DNA of 64,000 nt from Elymus sibiricus. Lineage: Eukaryota > Streptophyta > Magnoliopsida > Poales > Poaceae. The stretch's first letter is position 1, and each line of letters begins with the position of its first letter. Of this stretch, positions 23,996 through 34,224 are shown piece by piece. Made by a program: the position numbers and the translations under genes. The DNA is taken from the NCBI GenBank assembly GCA_039707655.1, contig CM077668.1, forward strand, positions 70,573,086 to 70,637,085, written 5' to 3'. The notes under the pieces are model-generated. The model had not been told where the DNA came from, ran no database searches, and was given only the letters and a program-made list of their open reading frames with translations.

Positions 23996-24006
23996 AGACC
24001 TATTTC

Positions 24007-24024
24007 TGGCGCCGTTGCCGGGGA
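24007..24024 (+). other. Primer-binding site of element C (tRNA-Asp type)
   Basis: TGGCGCCGTTGCCGGGGA lies 11 nt after the 5' LTR, as is typical of Athila-type and other plant Gypsy elements primed by tRNA-Asp. Confidence 0.88.
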
Positions 24025-24073
24025 ACATAGCTTTATTTGCTAAGTCACTTGGGATTTATATCTGTTGATCACT

Positions 24074-26815
24074 ATGAAGAATCTGAAAGACGCTAAGACC
24101 AAGATCGTTCCCTCTAAGACGAGGGGAGGTAAGGAACTGCCATCTAGCTCTGCACTTGACTCACCTTCTGTTTTGAGTAAACTTGCAACACCACCACATG
24201 GTATTAATTCTGATATGTCGCAAGTTATCGATGATACCACTTCTGCTATGAATGATACTCATGATGATGCTAGTACTATGCTTGATAATGTTGTGCTACT
24301 TGATGAATTACTTACTGAACAAATTGCTAAAGCTAAAGAAATTGAAAATGTTGAAACTCTTGAGAATTATGATTCACCTATTATGCCTAGCTCCCCTACT
24401 AGAGTTGAAACACCTGATGAACATTGCTTTGATAGGGAGACGGCTAGAGTCATTCTTGCTTGTAATGATAGACATGAAGTTATAAAATTGCTTGCTGAAA
24501 TGAAAGAAAAATCTATGAGGGAGAGAATGAAATATGATCCTAAGTTTGCAACCTCTCCCATATTTGTTACTGATAAGGATTATGAATTCTCTGTCGATCC
24601 TGAGTTAATTACTTTGATTGAATCTGATCCTTTCCATGATTATGAAACTGAAACCGTTGTGGCACATCTTACTAAATTAAATGATATAGCCATCCTATTT
24701 GCTCATGAGGAAAAAATTTGCTATTACTATATTTTTAAGTTGTTTCATTTCTCATTAAAGGGTGATGCTAAAGAATGGTATAATACTCTTGCTCCTGGAT
24801 GTGTGCGTAGTCCCCAGGATATGATTTATTACTTCTCTGAAAAATATTTTCCTGCTCATAAGAAACAAGCTGCTTTACAGGAAATATTTAACTTTGTGCA
24901 AATTGAAGAAGAGAATCTCCCTCAAACTTGGGGGAGGCTTCTCCAATTACTTAATGCTTTGCCTGATCATCCTCTTAAGAAAAATGAAATACTTGATATC
25001 TTCTATAATGGACTAACCGATGCTTCTAGGGACTACCTAGATAGTTGTGCGAGTTGTGTTTTCAGGGAATAGACTATTGAACAAGCTGAGGAATTATTGA
25101 ATAATATATTGAAGAATGATAATGATTGGACACTTCCTGAACCACCGCCCAAACCCACTCTAAAGAAGAGGGGTATTTTATATCTCAGTCCTGAAGATAT
25201 GCAAGAAGCAAAGAAATGTATGAAGGAAAAATGTATTAAAGCTGAAGATGTTAAGAATTTACCACCTATTGAAGAAATACATGGTCTTGACACACCGTCA
25301 CAGGTAGTAGAGGTAAATTCTCTTATAAAATTTGATAAAGGTGATATTCCCTACAACAAACCTCCTAGCCAATGCTTGTATGAATTTGACAACTATATTA
25401 TTAAGTAAGATCACTTCAATGCAAATGTCATGAAACAATTGAAACGAAATGCCTACATGATTGATCGCTTGAGTGACTTGTTATTTAGAATTACTAATGA
25501 TGTTAAAGGTGTGAGTAAACATGCATCTATGGTTCAAACTCAGTTAGAACAAGTTGCTAAATCACAAAGTGAATTGCTCAATGAAATGAATAGCAATATG
25601 AATGATCATGCTGTTAGAGTAATGACTAGAGGAGGTAGAATGACTCAGGAGCCACTTTATCCTGAAGGTCACCCAAAAAGAATTGAACAAGATTCTCAAA
25701 GAATTAATGTTGATGCACCTAGTCCATCTAAAAAGAAAAAGAAAAATGATAGGACTTTGCATACTTCTAGTGAACCCGAGGTAGAAAAACCCTTGGAGGA
25801 TAGTAATGATATTTCTATTTCTGATGCTGAAACACAATCTGGTAACGAACAACCACTCGATGATAATAATAATGATGATGGTCATGTGGATACCCAACCA
25901 GATAATGATAAAGAACCTGATAATGATGTTGAAATAGAATCTGCTGTTGATCTTGATAACCCACCATCTAAAAATAAACGTTATGATAAAAGAGACTTCG
26001 TTGCTAGAAAACATGGTAAAGAAAGAGAACCATGGGTTCAAAAACCCATGCCCTTTCCTCCTAAACCATCTAAGAAAAAAGATGAGGAAGAATTTGAACG
26101 CTTTGCTGAAATGCTTAGGCCAGTCTTTTTGCGTACTCGTTTGACTGATATTATAAAGATGCCTCCCTATGCTAAATACATGAAAGACATTGTCACAAAT
26201 AAAAGAAAGATACCTGAAGCTGAAATTTCCACCATGCTTGCAAATTATTCTTTTAAGGATGGAGTACCTAAGAAACTAGGAGATCCAGGAATACCAACTA
26301 TACCATGCTCCATTAAACGAAATTATGTCAAAACTGCTTTGTGTGATTTAGGAGCCGGTGTTAGTGTTATGCCTTTCTCTTTATACAAAAGACTTGATTT
26401 GAATAAACTCACTCCCACTGAAATATCATTGCAAATGGCCGACAAATCAACTGCCATACCTATCGGTATTTGTGAGGATGTGCCCGTTGTGGTTGCAAAC
26501 GTTACTATTCTAACAAACTTTGTTACACTTGATATGCCCGAGGATGACAACATGTCGATTATCCTTGGTAGACCCTTCTTGAATACTGCAGGGGCTGTTA
26601 TTGATTGCAACAAAAGCAATGTCACTTTTCATATCAATGGTAATGAGCATACGGTGCATTTTCCGAAGAAACAATTTCAAGTAAATGGTATTCATATTAT
26701 TGAAAAGACCCCGACAATTACTATTGAAAGTTTTCAAATCCCTCTTCCTACTGTTAAAAAGAAATATGAAACTCTTATTATCGGGGAGATGCATATCCCC
26801 GTTGAGGTAACTTAG
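24074..26815 (+). pseudogene. gag: Element C gag-protease polyprotein, two in-frame stops
   Basis: A single frame from ATG 24074 to TAG 26813-26815, interrupted by TAG at 25070 and TAA at 25406, without frameshift. The first part carries the retrotransposon gag domain (FHFSLKGDAKEWYNTLAPG, then QTWGRLLQLLNALPDHPLKK). The middle is acidic and lysine-rich. The last third carries a retropepsin-like domain with CDLGAGVSVMPFSLY, where DLGAG replaces the usual DTGA/S, and a partner ILGRPFLNTAGA. Gag would form the particle and the protease would process it. The stops could come from CAG and CAA by C-to-T change. No CCHC knuckle was seen. Pol should follow but is absent. Confidence 0.85.
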
Positions 26816-27600
26816 TGTTATACGAAAGTTCTTCGGTTTCATGTTACTCGGAAATGGTTTGTTAATAAGACCTGATCAACCTTATTAATGGATTCTTTTT
26901 TAGGGGCATGTGGTCGATGAATTTAGTAAGCACAACCTTCTGTACCCACTTTTTATTTTCTGTTATTTTTAGTTAAATGCAATAAAATGCCATGATTATC
27001 CTGTTTTCTGATTTATCCGTGCAATAAAAAAGTGCCCAGAAATAAAAGTGCTCAGAATGCAATAAAATTTTGATATGAATTTTTATGTAATATTTAAGAA
27101 TTTTTGGCACTGGACACATACCAGGGGGGTGCCCCAGGTGCCCACGAGGCACCAGGGCGCGCCACCCCCCTGACGCGCCCAGGTACCTTGTGGGCCCCAC
27201 AGGGACCCCCTCACTTATTCCTTCAGCTCACTTTGTCTCTTACCTCTAGCAAAAATTCCTAGTAGCTCTCTCTCTCTCTCGTGTTCTTGCTCACAAACCT
27301 GAAATTTTTGATCTCTTTGCTCGGAGCTCCGTTTCCGAAACTGTTTTGGGAGATTGCTCCTTGGTATGTGACTCCTCCATTGCTCCAATTAGTTTTTGCT
27401 CCAGTGGATTATATTTTGCATAATTAGCTGCTCTGGGTGCTACTGAAAATGAGCTTGCATGTTGAATTCTTTGAGTTCCAAGTAGTTTGAATGCTTGATA
27501 TAGTCTCTAAACATCCATATGAGTAGTTGCTATTAATCTTGTGAAGTTTTAGTGATATCATTTTGTGGCCCAAAATTTTTCAGAAAATTGTTCTAGGGAA
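26816..27600 (+). promoter_or_regulatory. Element C internal non-coding region with LTR-like hairpin
   Basis: Non-coding stretch between gag-protease and the accessory ORF. It contains CAGAAATAAAAGTGCTCAGAA (near 27040), resembling the CAGAAATAAAAGTTCTTGGAA upstream of the LTR hairpin. Next comes a copy of the hairpin (27141-27194, one base shorter in one arm), then CT-rich DNA. It ends at an acceptor-like AAATTTTTCAG (27581-27583), 18 nt before the accessory ATG. I infer a second internal promoter or splice-dependent leader; no clear TATA box is present here. Confidence 0.45.
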
Positions 27601-28612
27601 ATGAATATCTTCCAAAGAAGCTCTTCGAGGAGGAGGCCCTCGGAAGCGTCATCAAGTGAAAGCTCGGCACGCCAGTCATATGAGGAACCAAGGGCAAGTT
27701 CAGTGCGAGGTGCCGAAGCGAAATCGTGCCGATGGCCGTGCGACGAGTTCATGTTTGGTGCAGGCATCAAGGAGGAATTTGACCAGTATATTCACAATGC
27801 CGAGCTCTCCGCCTTTATCCCAGATAAGCCACCACAGCATTACAACCTCACTCATTCCTTCACTCAAAACTTTGATTATCACCCTCGCACTTCTAGAGTT
27901 TTATTTCACCTCTATGACAAATCCTATAATATGTCTCTAGAAGAATTCTGCGATGCATGCAAAATTCCATATTGGGGTTCGTTAGATGAACCACCAAGAT
28001 CTGATTATGAGTTGTTTCTTAATAGCCTTTGCAACGGCGAGGATAGGGGAATCACACAGGCTAGAATAATTAGCATTCACTTTCCCACTATTCGGTATTT
28101 TGCACTTTTTAATGGTAAATGCGTTGTTGGTAAGCAAGATTGTAGTGCACTTTGTGCCCCTGATCTGAGTCTTATTCATACAGCTTTGACTGGTAGCAAG
28201 CTTTATAATCTTGGGGCTATTGTTGCACGTAGGCTGCAGCGTAATGCGGGTAATGGTGATTTGTATGGAGGAATTTATGCCTCCCGCTTAGCTGCAAAGT
28301 TAGGGGTGTTGCCCAAGTTCAATGATCCCCTCTTGCCTTATAAATATTTGAATTTCGAAACAATGCGAGAACATAGGTTTTTAAAACGCACAGGGTTATG
28401 AATATAACTTAGTTTTTAATAAATATCACTCTGTGTATGTTGCTTTGCCTGCTCCTGCCCTCTTTGATTTTCAGAACAAACAGAGATATTTTCTTCATGA
28501 GAGTGAGGTGCACGAGTACAATGTGGTTGTCGAGGCTGCTCGTCTGGCTGAGGAGGCGGCTCAGAACGCCTCTACGAGCTACCATTTCGATTATTATCCA
28601 GGACAGCCATAG
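27601..28612 (+). pseudogene. Element C accessory ORF, ATHILA ORF-1-like, one frameshift
   Basis: Starts at ATG 27601 (MNIFQRSSSRRRPSEASS), with an Arg/Ser-rich N-terminus. A globular part follows with FPTIRYFALFNGKCVVGKQD, APDLSLIHTALTGSKLYNLG, AIVARRLQRN and GDLYGGIYASRLAAKLGV. That order resembles the plant ATHILA ORF-1 family as I recall it. The frame breaks at about 28398 and continues in another frame (YHSVYVALPAPALFDFQNKQ, then a Glu/Ala-rich tail ending YYPGQP) to TAG 28610-28612. Function is unknown; in Athila-type elements such ORFs sit away from gag-pol. It is followed directly by a copy of the purine tract (28638-28652). Confidence 0.65.
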
Positions 28613-28637
28613 CCGTAGACCAAGCTAGGCAAAAGCC

Positions 28638-28652
28638 TAAGCTTGGGGGAGT
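28638..28652 (+). other. Internal copy of the polypurine tract, element C
   Basis: TAAGCTTGGGGGAGT is identical over 15 nt to the tract next to the 3' LTR (30731-30745) and starts 26 nt after the accessory stop codon. It could act as a second plus-strand primer. The motif is seen directly; the role is inferred. Confidence 0.6.
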
Positions 28653-30730
28653 ACGTATCTCTCACCGACATTACATTCATGCTCACACATTTAATTCCAG
28701 TTGTCGGTGTTCATACTTTTTCATTGTATAATCCATACTAGTTTTATTTTCTCGCTTTCTTCTAGTGTGTCTGAAAAACTTTGAGAAAATCCAAAAATAT
28801 TTCTCATTTCTTTTCGGTTTTTCTTTCTAGCTTAATTAGCAGTAGTAATATTAAAAGAAAACCCAAAAAGATTTTCCGTTTCTTCTTTTGCTTGTTGGGA
28901 GTTCTCCCGTGTAAATAGTTTTTTCTCATTTTTCATTTTTCTTCTTTATTTGCTTTCTTCAGAAAAACTAAAAACTTCAAAAATACTTCAGTGTGTTTCT
29001 CTGAAATTCTTTTCTTTTGTTGAGTCATTGTAAGGAGAAGACCATGATGAAAATGTTGAGTGGCTCTCATATGCATTATTGTTGATCTAACAAAGAGCCT
29101 ATATTGCCTTGTCTTCTCCTTTAAATAAAAGGCTTGCAGATTCCAGCTTAGTCCACGACACACTTGCACTATTTTCATTTTCATACCATTCGGTCGTGCA
29201 AGTGAAAGGCAATAATGACGATGACTTGATGAAGTGACTGTGGCAAGGAAAAGCGGGTATGAACTCAACTTGTTCTTTGTTTTTGTAAATATGTTTAACT
29301 TAGTATCCATGATTCAGCATATTATGATTAAACATGTTTATGATGACAATTAGAGATTATAGTTGCTCATGCCATGCTTAAGTAGCTAGGAGTGGATAAT
29401 GATTTATCTTGAGTGTCAACATGCATTAAAATGATTGTGATGTAGTATGATGATATGGTATCCTCCTCTGAATGTTTCAAGTGGCTTGACTTGGCACATG
29501 TTCACGCATGTAGTTAATTCAAAACCAACATAGCCTTCACGATATTTATGTTGATGGTGCTTATATCCTACTCATGCTAGTATTCAATGTTGATTATTCA
29601 TAATGCATGATTATGACCGTTTTCGCTCTCTAGCTGGTCGCTTCTCAATCTATTTGCTAGCCTTCACCTGTACTAAGCGGAAATGCTGCTTGTGCATCAA
29701 AACCCTTAAACCTAAAGTTACTCCAGACGAGTCCACTATATCTACCTATATGCGGTACTACTCTGCCGTTCTAAGTAAATTTGCATGTGCCACATCTAAA
29801 TATTTAAATGAACATCTGTTTTGTGTGCCTGTACCGCTCATGGAGCGACAGGGGGCGGTCAGTATCTTCCATGCTAAGGGGGTTATTCTCATGATGAGTG
29901 TTGATTCACTTGTCCTTGCACGAGAGGGGCTGGTAATCGGGATGCCCAATCCCATTATTAAAATTGTAAAATAATAAAACAAACTCCCCCGGAAAGTTGT
30001 TGGTGTGGAGGGCACCCGAGGATTCGGCTAGCCATGGCTTGTGATTGTTGGTGGAGGTGGAGTAAACTTTACTTTACCGCTTGGGAACCGCCGCTAATGT
30101 GTTTAGCATGGAAGATATTGAAAACTCTCGGTCGTGACGTTGACAGGAAAGGCATACCTCCCAAAATTTTATTTATCTCCGATTTAAGCTTTGAGCTCTG
30201 GCACCTCTGCAAATCCATGCTTCACTCTGCGAAGGGCCTATCTATTTACTTTTATGATATTTTACTTTTATTGTTGAGTCATCACCTTCTCAAATAAGCA
30301 CCAGTCCTGAGAGCACTATTGTCATTCTCATGCATTGTGAATAGTTAATGTTGTGTGCATCATGACTGGATCTCTTCTACCATGAATTACAATGTTTAGT
30401 CGCTGCTTGAACTTTGGAGGTGCTCTGCATTTATGTTTTGCGGTCTCAGAAAGGGCTAGCGAGATACCATGTTGTCATATTATATCATGATCATTTTGAC
30501 AAAGTGTTGGCATTTGATATATCTTATTATTACTCGCTAGTTGATTATGCCATTGATATGAGTGAATATAATTTCTAAGAGTTATCATTTGCATGGTTAG
30601 TTATAATCTTTGCTGAAAACTTGGGTACTATTTAAGCATATATATAGATACAAGAACAAAAGAGTTTGTAAAAGTTTTTCTTTATCACTTTCAGTTTGTC
30701 AACTGAATTGCTTGAGGACAAGCAATGAGT
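28653..30730 (+). other. Element C 3' internal non-coding region
   Basis: About 2.1 kb of AT-rich sequence between the internal purine tract and the one at the 3' LTR. The longest frame (29603-29974, 123 codons) has no recognised motif and no codon pattern that would support a gene. Confidence 0.55.
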
Positions 30731-30745
30731 TAAGCTTGGGGGAGT
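30731..30745 (+). other. Polypurine tract of element C
   Basis: TAAGCTTGGGGGAGT immediately before the 3' LTR start TGATACGTC at 30746. It is the expected plus-strand primer. Confidence 0.85.
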
Positions 30746-32150
30746 TGATACGTCTTCGTCGTATCTACTTTTCCAAACACTTTTGCTCTTGTTTTGGCCC
30801 CTAATTTGCATGATTTGAATGGAACTAACCCGGACTAACGTTGTTTTCAGCAGAATTGCCATGGTGTTGTTTTTTTGTGCAGAAATAAAAGTTCTTGGAA
30901 TTGGATGAAACTTTTTGGAGATTTTTTATGGAATAAATAAAAAATACTAGAACCAAGACCCACTGGAGGGGGGGCACCCAGTGCCCACGAGGCACCAGGG
31001 CGCGCCACCCCCTCAGGCGCGCCCTGGTACCTCGTGGGGCCCATGTGGCTCCGTCTGACCTAATTCCAACGCTATAAATTCACAATTTCAGAGAAAAAAA
31101 TAAGAGAGGAATTTTTATTGCGTTTCACGATACGGAGCCGCCGCCACCTCCTGTTCTTCATCGGGAGGCCAGATCTGGAGTCCGTTTGGGGCTCCGGAGA
31201 GGGGGATCTTCCGGCATCGTCATCATCAACCATCCTTCATCACTAATTTCATGATGCTCACCGTGGGAGTGAGTAATTTCTTCGTAGGCTTGTTGGACGG
31301 TGATGAGTTGGATGAGATTTATCATGTAATCGAGTTAGTTTTGTTAGGGCTTGATCCCTAGTATCCACTATGTTCTGAGATTGATGTTGCTATGACTTTG
31401 CTATGCTTAATGCTTGTCACTAGGGCCCGAGTGCCATGATTCCAGATCTGAACCCTTTATGTTTTCATGAATATATTTGTGTTCTTGATCCGATCTTGCA
31501 AGTTATACGCATCTGCTATGTGTTATGATCCGCATACCCCCAAGGTGACAATAATTGGGATTCTTTCCGGTGATTGCCATAGTTTGAAGAGTTCATGTAT
31601 TCACTAAGTGTTAATGGTTTGTTCCGGTTCTCTATTAAAAGGAGGCCTTAATATCCCTTAGTTTCCTTATGGAGCCCACTGCCACGGGAGGGTAGGACAA
31701 AAGATGTGATGCAAGTTCTTATCGCAAGCACGTATGACTATATACGGAATACATGCCTACATTATATTGATGAATTGGAGCTAGTTCTGTGTCGCGCTAG
31801 GTTATGACTGTTACATGATGAATGTTATCCAACATAATCACCGATCCAATGCCTACGAGTTTTTCACATATTGTTCTTTGCTAAGTTACTACTGTCACAA
31901 TTGCTACAAAACTACTGCTGCTACCGTTACTGCTATTGTCACTATTATTGCTACTACTATTAAACTATCATACTACTGTGCTACTGATCACTCTGCTGCA
32001 GATATTTAGTTTCCAGGTGTGGTTGAATTGACAACTCAACTGCTAATACTTGCAAATATTCTTTGGCTCCCCTTGTGTCGAATCAATAAATTTGGGTTGA
32101 ATACTCTACCCTCGAAAACTGTTGCGATCCCCTATACTTGTGGGTTATCA
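30746..32150 (+). repeat. Element C 3' LTR
   Basis: 1405 bp matching 22591-23995, with hairpin 30984-31038 and CTATAAATT at 31072-31080. It ends GGGTTATCA, followed by the TGCCT duplication. Confidence 0.9.
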
Positions 32151-33417
32151 TGCCTTCCCATAAATCGTTATAAAGCCACAATATGCATCAATTTGACTTG
32201 AGATCTGGCCAAGCTGGGTTGCCTGGCTCCTGTGCTTACCCCCTACGTTCCCGATTGTTCGGCTAGGGGGTAAAGGGAGCACCTCTGTGATTTATACTAC
32301 CGGGTTATCCGGGTTAGTACCTCAGACTGGGTGAAGCTGAAAGCTAGCGATCTCAAGAACATAATTGGTCGGCAACGACGGAAGTGAAAATCTCGGTTTT
32401 TTAAAAGCCAAATACTTCGGGCATTTTCCCCGAATTAATCTTCACTATTTTCTCCCACTTAGATCGGAGGTGAAGTTACATAATCATGGTTAGCATGATA
32501 ACCTGCGAAAAGGAACCTATAAAGGAACTATTTTTCCCAGAAGATGTTTCTTATGTTAAATAGTAATATAACATATCTCTCTGCGTACCTTTGTTTATAA
32601 AACCGTATGGCCGGATTGCCTTGTTTTCCGTAAATCTTTGCCCTTATAATGGCTTTATAAAGTAGGAAAACACTCCTTGGCTACTGGCCGAGGAGGTTGA
32701 AGCCGATGGTTGGTCAACAAAGTTTTGTACAATGCGGATCCGAGCATTAATGATGTAAAGTACTTGGATACATAGAATCATTACACATAAATTATGATTA
32801 AAATCAATTTACTCCGGATATTGATCCTTAATTCGGCCACCCTTTCCCAACTTAAGGCTCGGGGGCTACTGGGCTTCGCGCTTATCACTTAAAAGCCATT
32901 AACGGATTACATCAATCCCCTGATCTGGTGTTGCCACCCGACTAGTGACTCGGGGGCTACTGCATTGATGATTCAATGCAGAAAATTCAAAGTGCAAAAC
33001 AGTTTCCGAGGAGATTACGATCCTCGGGTTGGTCGGCCGCACCCAACCTGAGTCTTGAGGACTATGCACACCGTGTTTCTGTTCCTAAGTATGCTGCCGA
33101 GCTAGGAGTTGATCCTCAGGCCGATTTCGCGAATCGACCTGAGTCTCAGGGGCTACTGGGATCAGCGGTTTTATGTTATCCTTCAGGTGCATCTCGGACT
33201 TTAGGCCGACACACACCTTGAGGGCTACTGGCTATACATCTCGGCAGAGAATAAATTGCACCAATCCACAAAAAATCAGCCCACGGCCGAGGTGGTGCAC
33301 CACCTCGGAAGCAGTCCGGCGTAAAGCTCGGATGCAAGTGGCTGGCTCCGTAGAGGGCGTTTTTGGCATTAAGCTCGGCTAAACTCCTTCAACTTTTTCG
33401 GACTGAGGTAACCTATG

Positions 33418-33546
33418 ACACCTCGGATGTAGACCGGTGTTGGAGCTCGGCTGCTAAAATGTACCTCGGATGCAGACCGGTGTTGGAGCTCGGCTGCAAA
33501 AGACACCTCGGATGCAGTCCGGCGTTGGAGCCCGGATGCAAGAGGA
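33418..33546 (+). repeat. Three-copy tandem repeat in element B
   Basis: Three adjacent copies of a 41-46-nt unit beginning CCTCGGATGYAGWCCGGYG and continuing with TTGGAGCYCGGMTGC. They lie in the B internal region about 250 nt before the 3' LTR. The rest of 32156-33798 is non-coding and CTCGG-rich. Confidence 0.8.
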
Positions 33547-33798
33547 CACCGCCGCACGGGAAAAACTTCGAACCCGAGGTATGGCGTAAAAAAGAACAAG
33601 GCATTGATAAAGGCCAAGAACCTAAAGGGGCTCCTCGGATGCCCGACGTGTCAACTCTTCGGATACACCTCGGCGATCCTCGAGATCGGAGATGAGAATA
33701 TTTGTTGAACCAGTTTTCAAGACCGACGACCGAAGACGAAGAACAATTCGGAAGAACCGATGAGCGTCCCCAATTTGAAGACCAGTTCAGGGGGCTAC

Positions 33799-34219
33799 TA
33801 ACGGTGTCCTGGACTAGGGGGTACTCATCACGTCGTCTCCCGACCAGGTGGATCGGGGCGAGGACCCCCATGGCGGTTCACTCATGGGCCACTTCGGGCA
33901 GCCCATGACGAATACAAGGAAGATGAAACAAGACTTGGCGCACAAGACAAGGACTCTTCTAAATCCTAGGCCTCTGGTGCATTATATAAACCGAGGCCAG
34001 GCTAGTCAATAGATCATCTCATATTCATTAGAACAATCTCGTGGTAGATACATGTACTCTGTACTACACCCCATATGAATACAATCAAAAGCAGGACGTA
34101 GGGTATTATCTCCTCGAGAGAGCCCGAACCTGGGTAAAATCCTGTGTCCATGTTACCATCGCTCCAAGACGCCTAGCTTAGGACCCCTACTACGAGATAT
34201 GCCGGATTTACAGCCGACA
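33799..34219 (+). repeat. Element B 3' LTR
   Basis: 421 bp matching 19551-19971, with the first dinucleotide mutated (TA instead of TG). The purine tract CAGGGGGCTAC at 33788-33798 is adjacent. Confidence 0.87.
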
Positions 34220-34224
34220 AGTAG

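Larger units (their letters stand above)
22591..32150 (+). mobile_element. Element C: Gypsy/Athila-type LTR retrotransposon lacking pol
   Basis: Inserted in element B with a perfect TGCCT duplication (22586-22590 and 32151-32155). The LTRs are 22591-23995 and 30746-32150, both 1405 bp, starting TGATACGTC and ending GGTTATCA. The primer site TGGCGCCGTTGCCGGGGA (24007-24024) fits tRNA-Asp. The purine tract TAAGCTTGGGGGAGT (30731-30745) abuts the 3' LTR. The internal region has gag-protease and a separate accessory ORF but no RT, RNase H or integrase. In the first 126 aligned LTR bases I count five differences. It resembles the Triticeae Sabrina family from memory, which is unverified. Confidence 0.9.
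19551..34219 (+). mobile_element. Element B: LTR retrotransposon without recognisable coding
   Basis: Inserted in the left LTR of element A with a perfect AGTAG duplication (19546-19550 and 34220-34224). The LTRs are 19551-19971 and 33799-34219, both 421 bp. They begin TGACGATGTCCTG or TAACGGTGTCCTG and end CCGACA. A purine tract, CAGGGGGCTAC, precedes the right LTR, giving plus orientation. Without element C the internal domain is about 4.3 kb. It is rich in CCTCGG words and has no frame with gag or pol motifs, so B is non-autonomous or too degraded to read. Confidence 0.88.

Noticed and set aside
29603..29974. A 123-codon frame in the 3' region of element C as an env-like gene
   Set aside because: No signal peptide, membrane segment or family likeness; AT-rich non-coding context.
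33418..33546. CRISPR-like spaced repeats
   Set aside because: A three-copy adjacent tandem repeat in a plant retrotransposon, with no spacers or cas genes.
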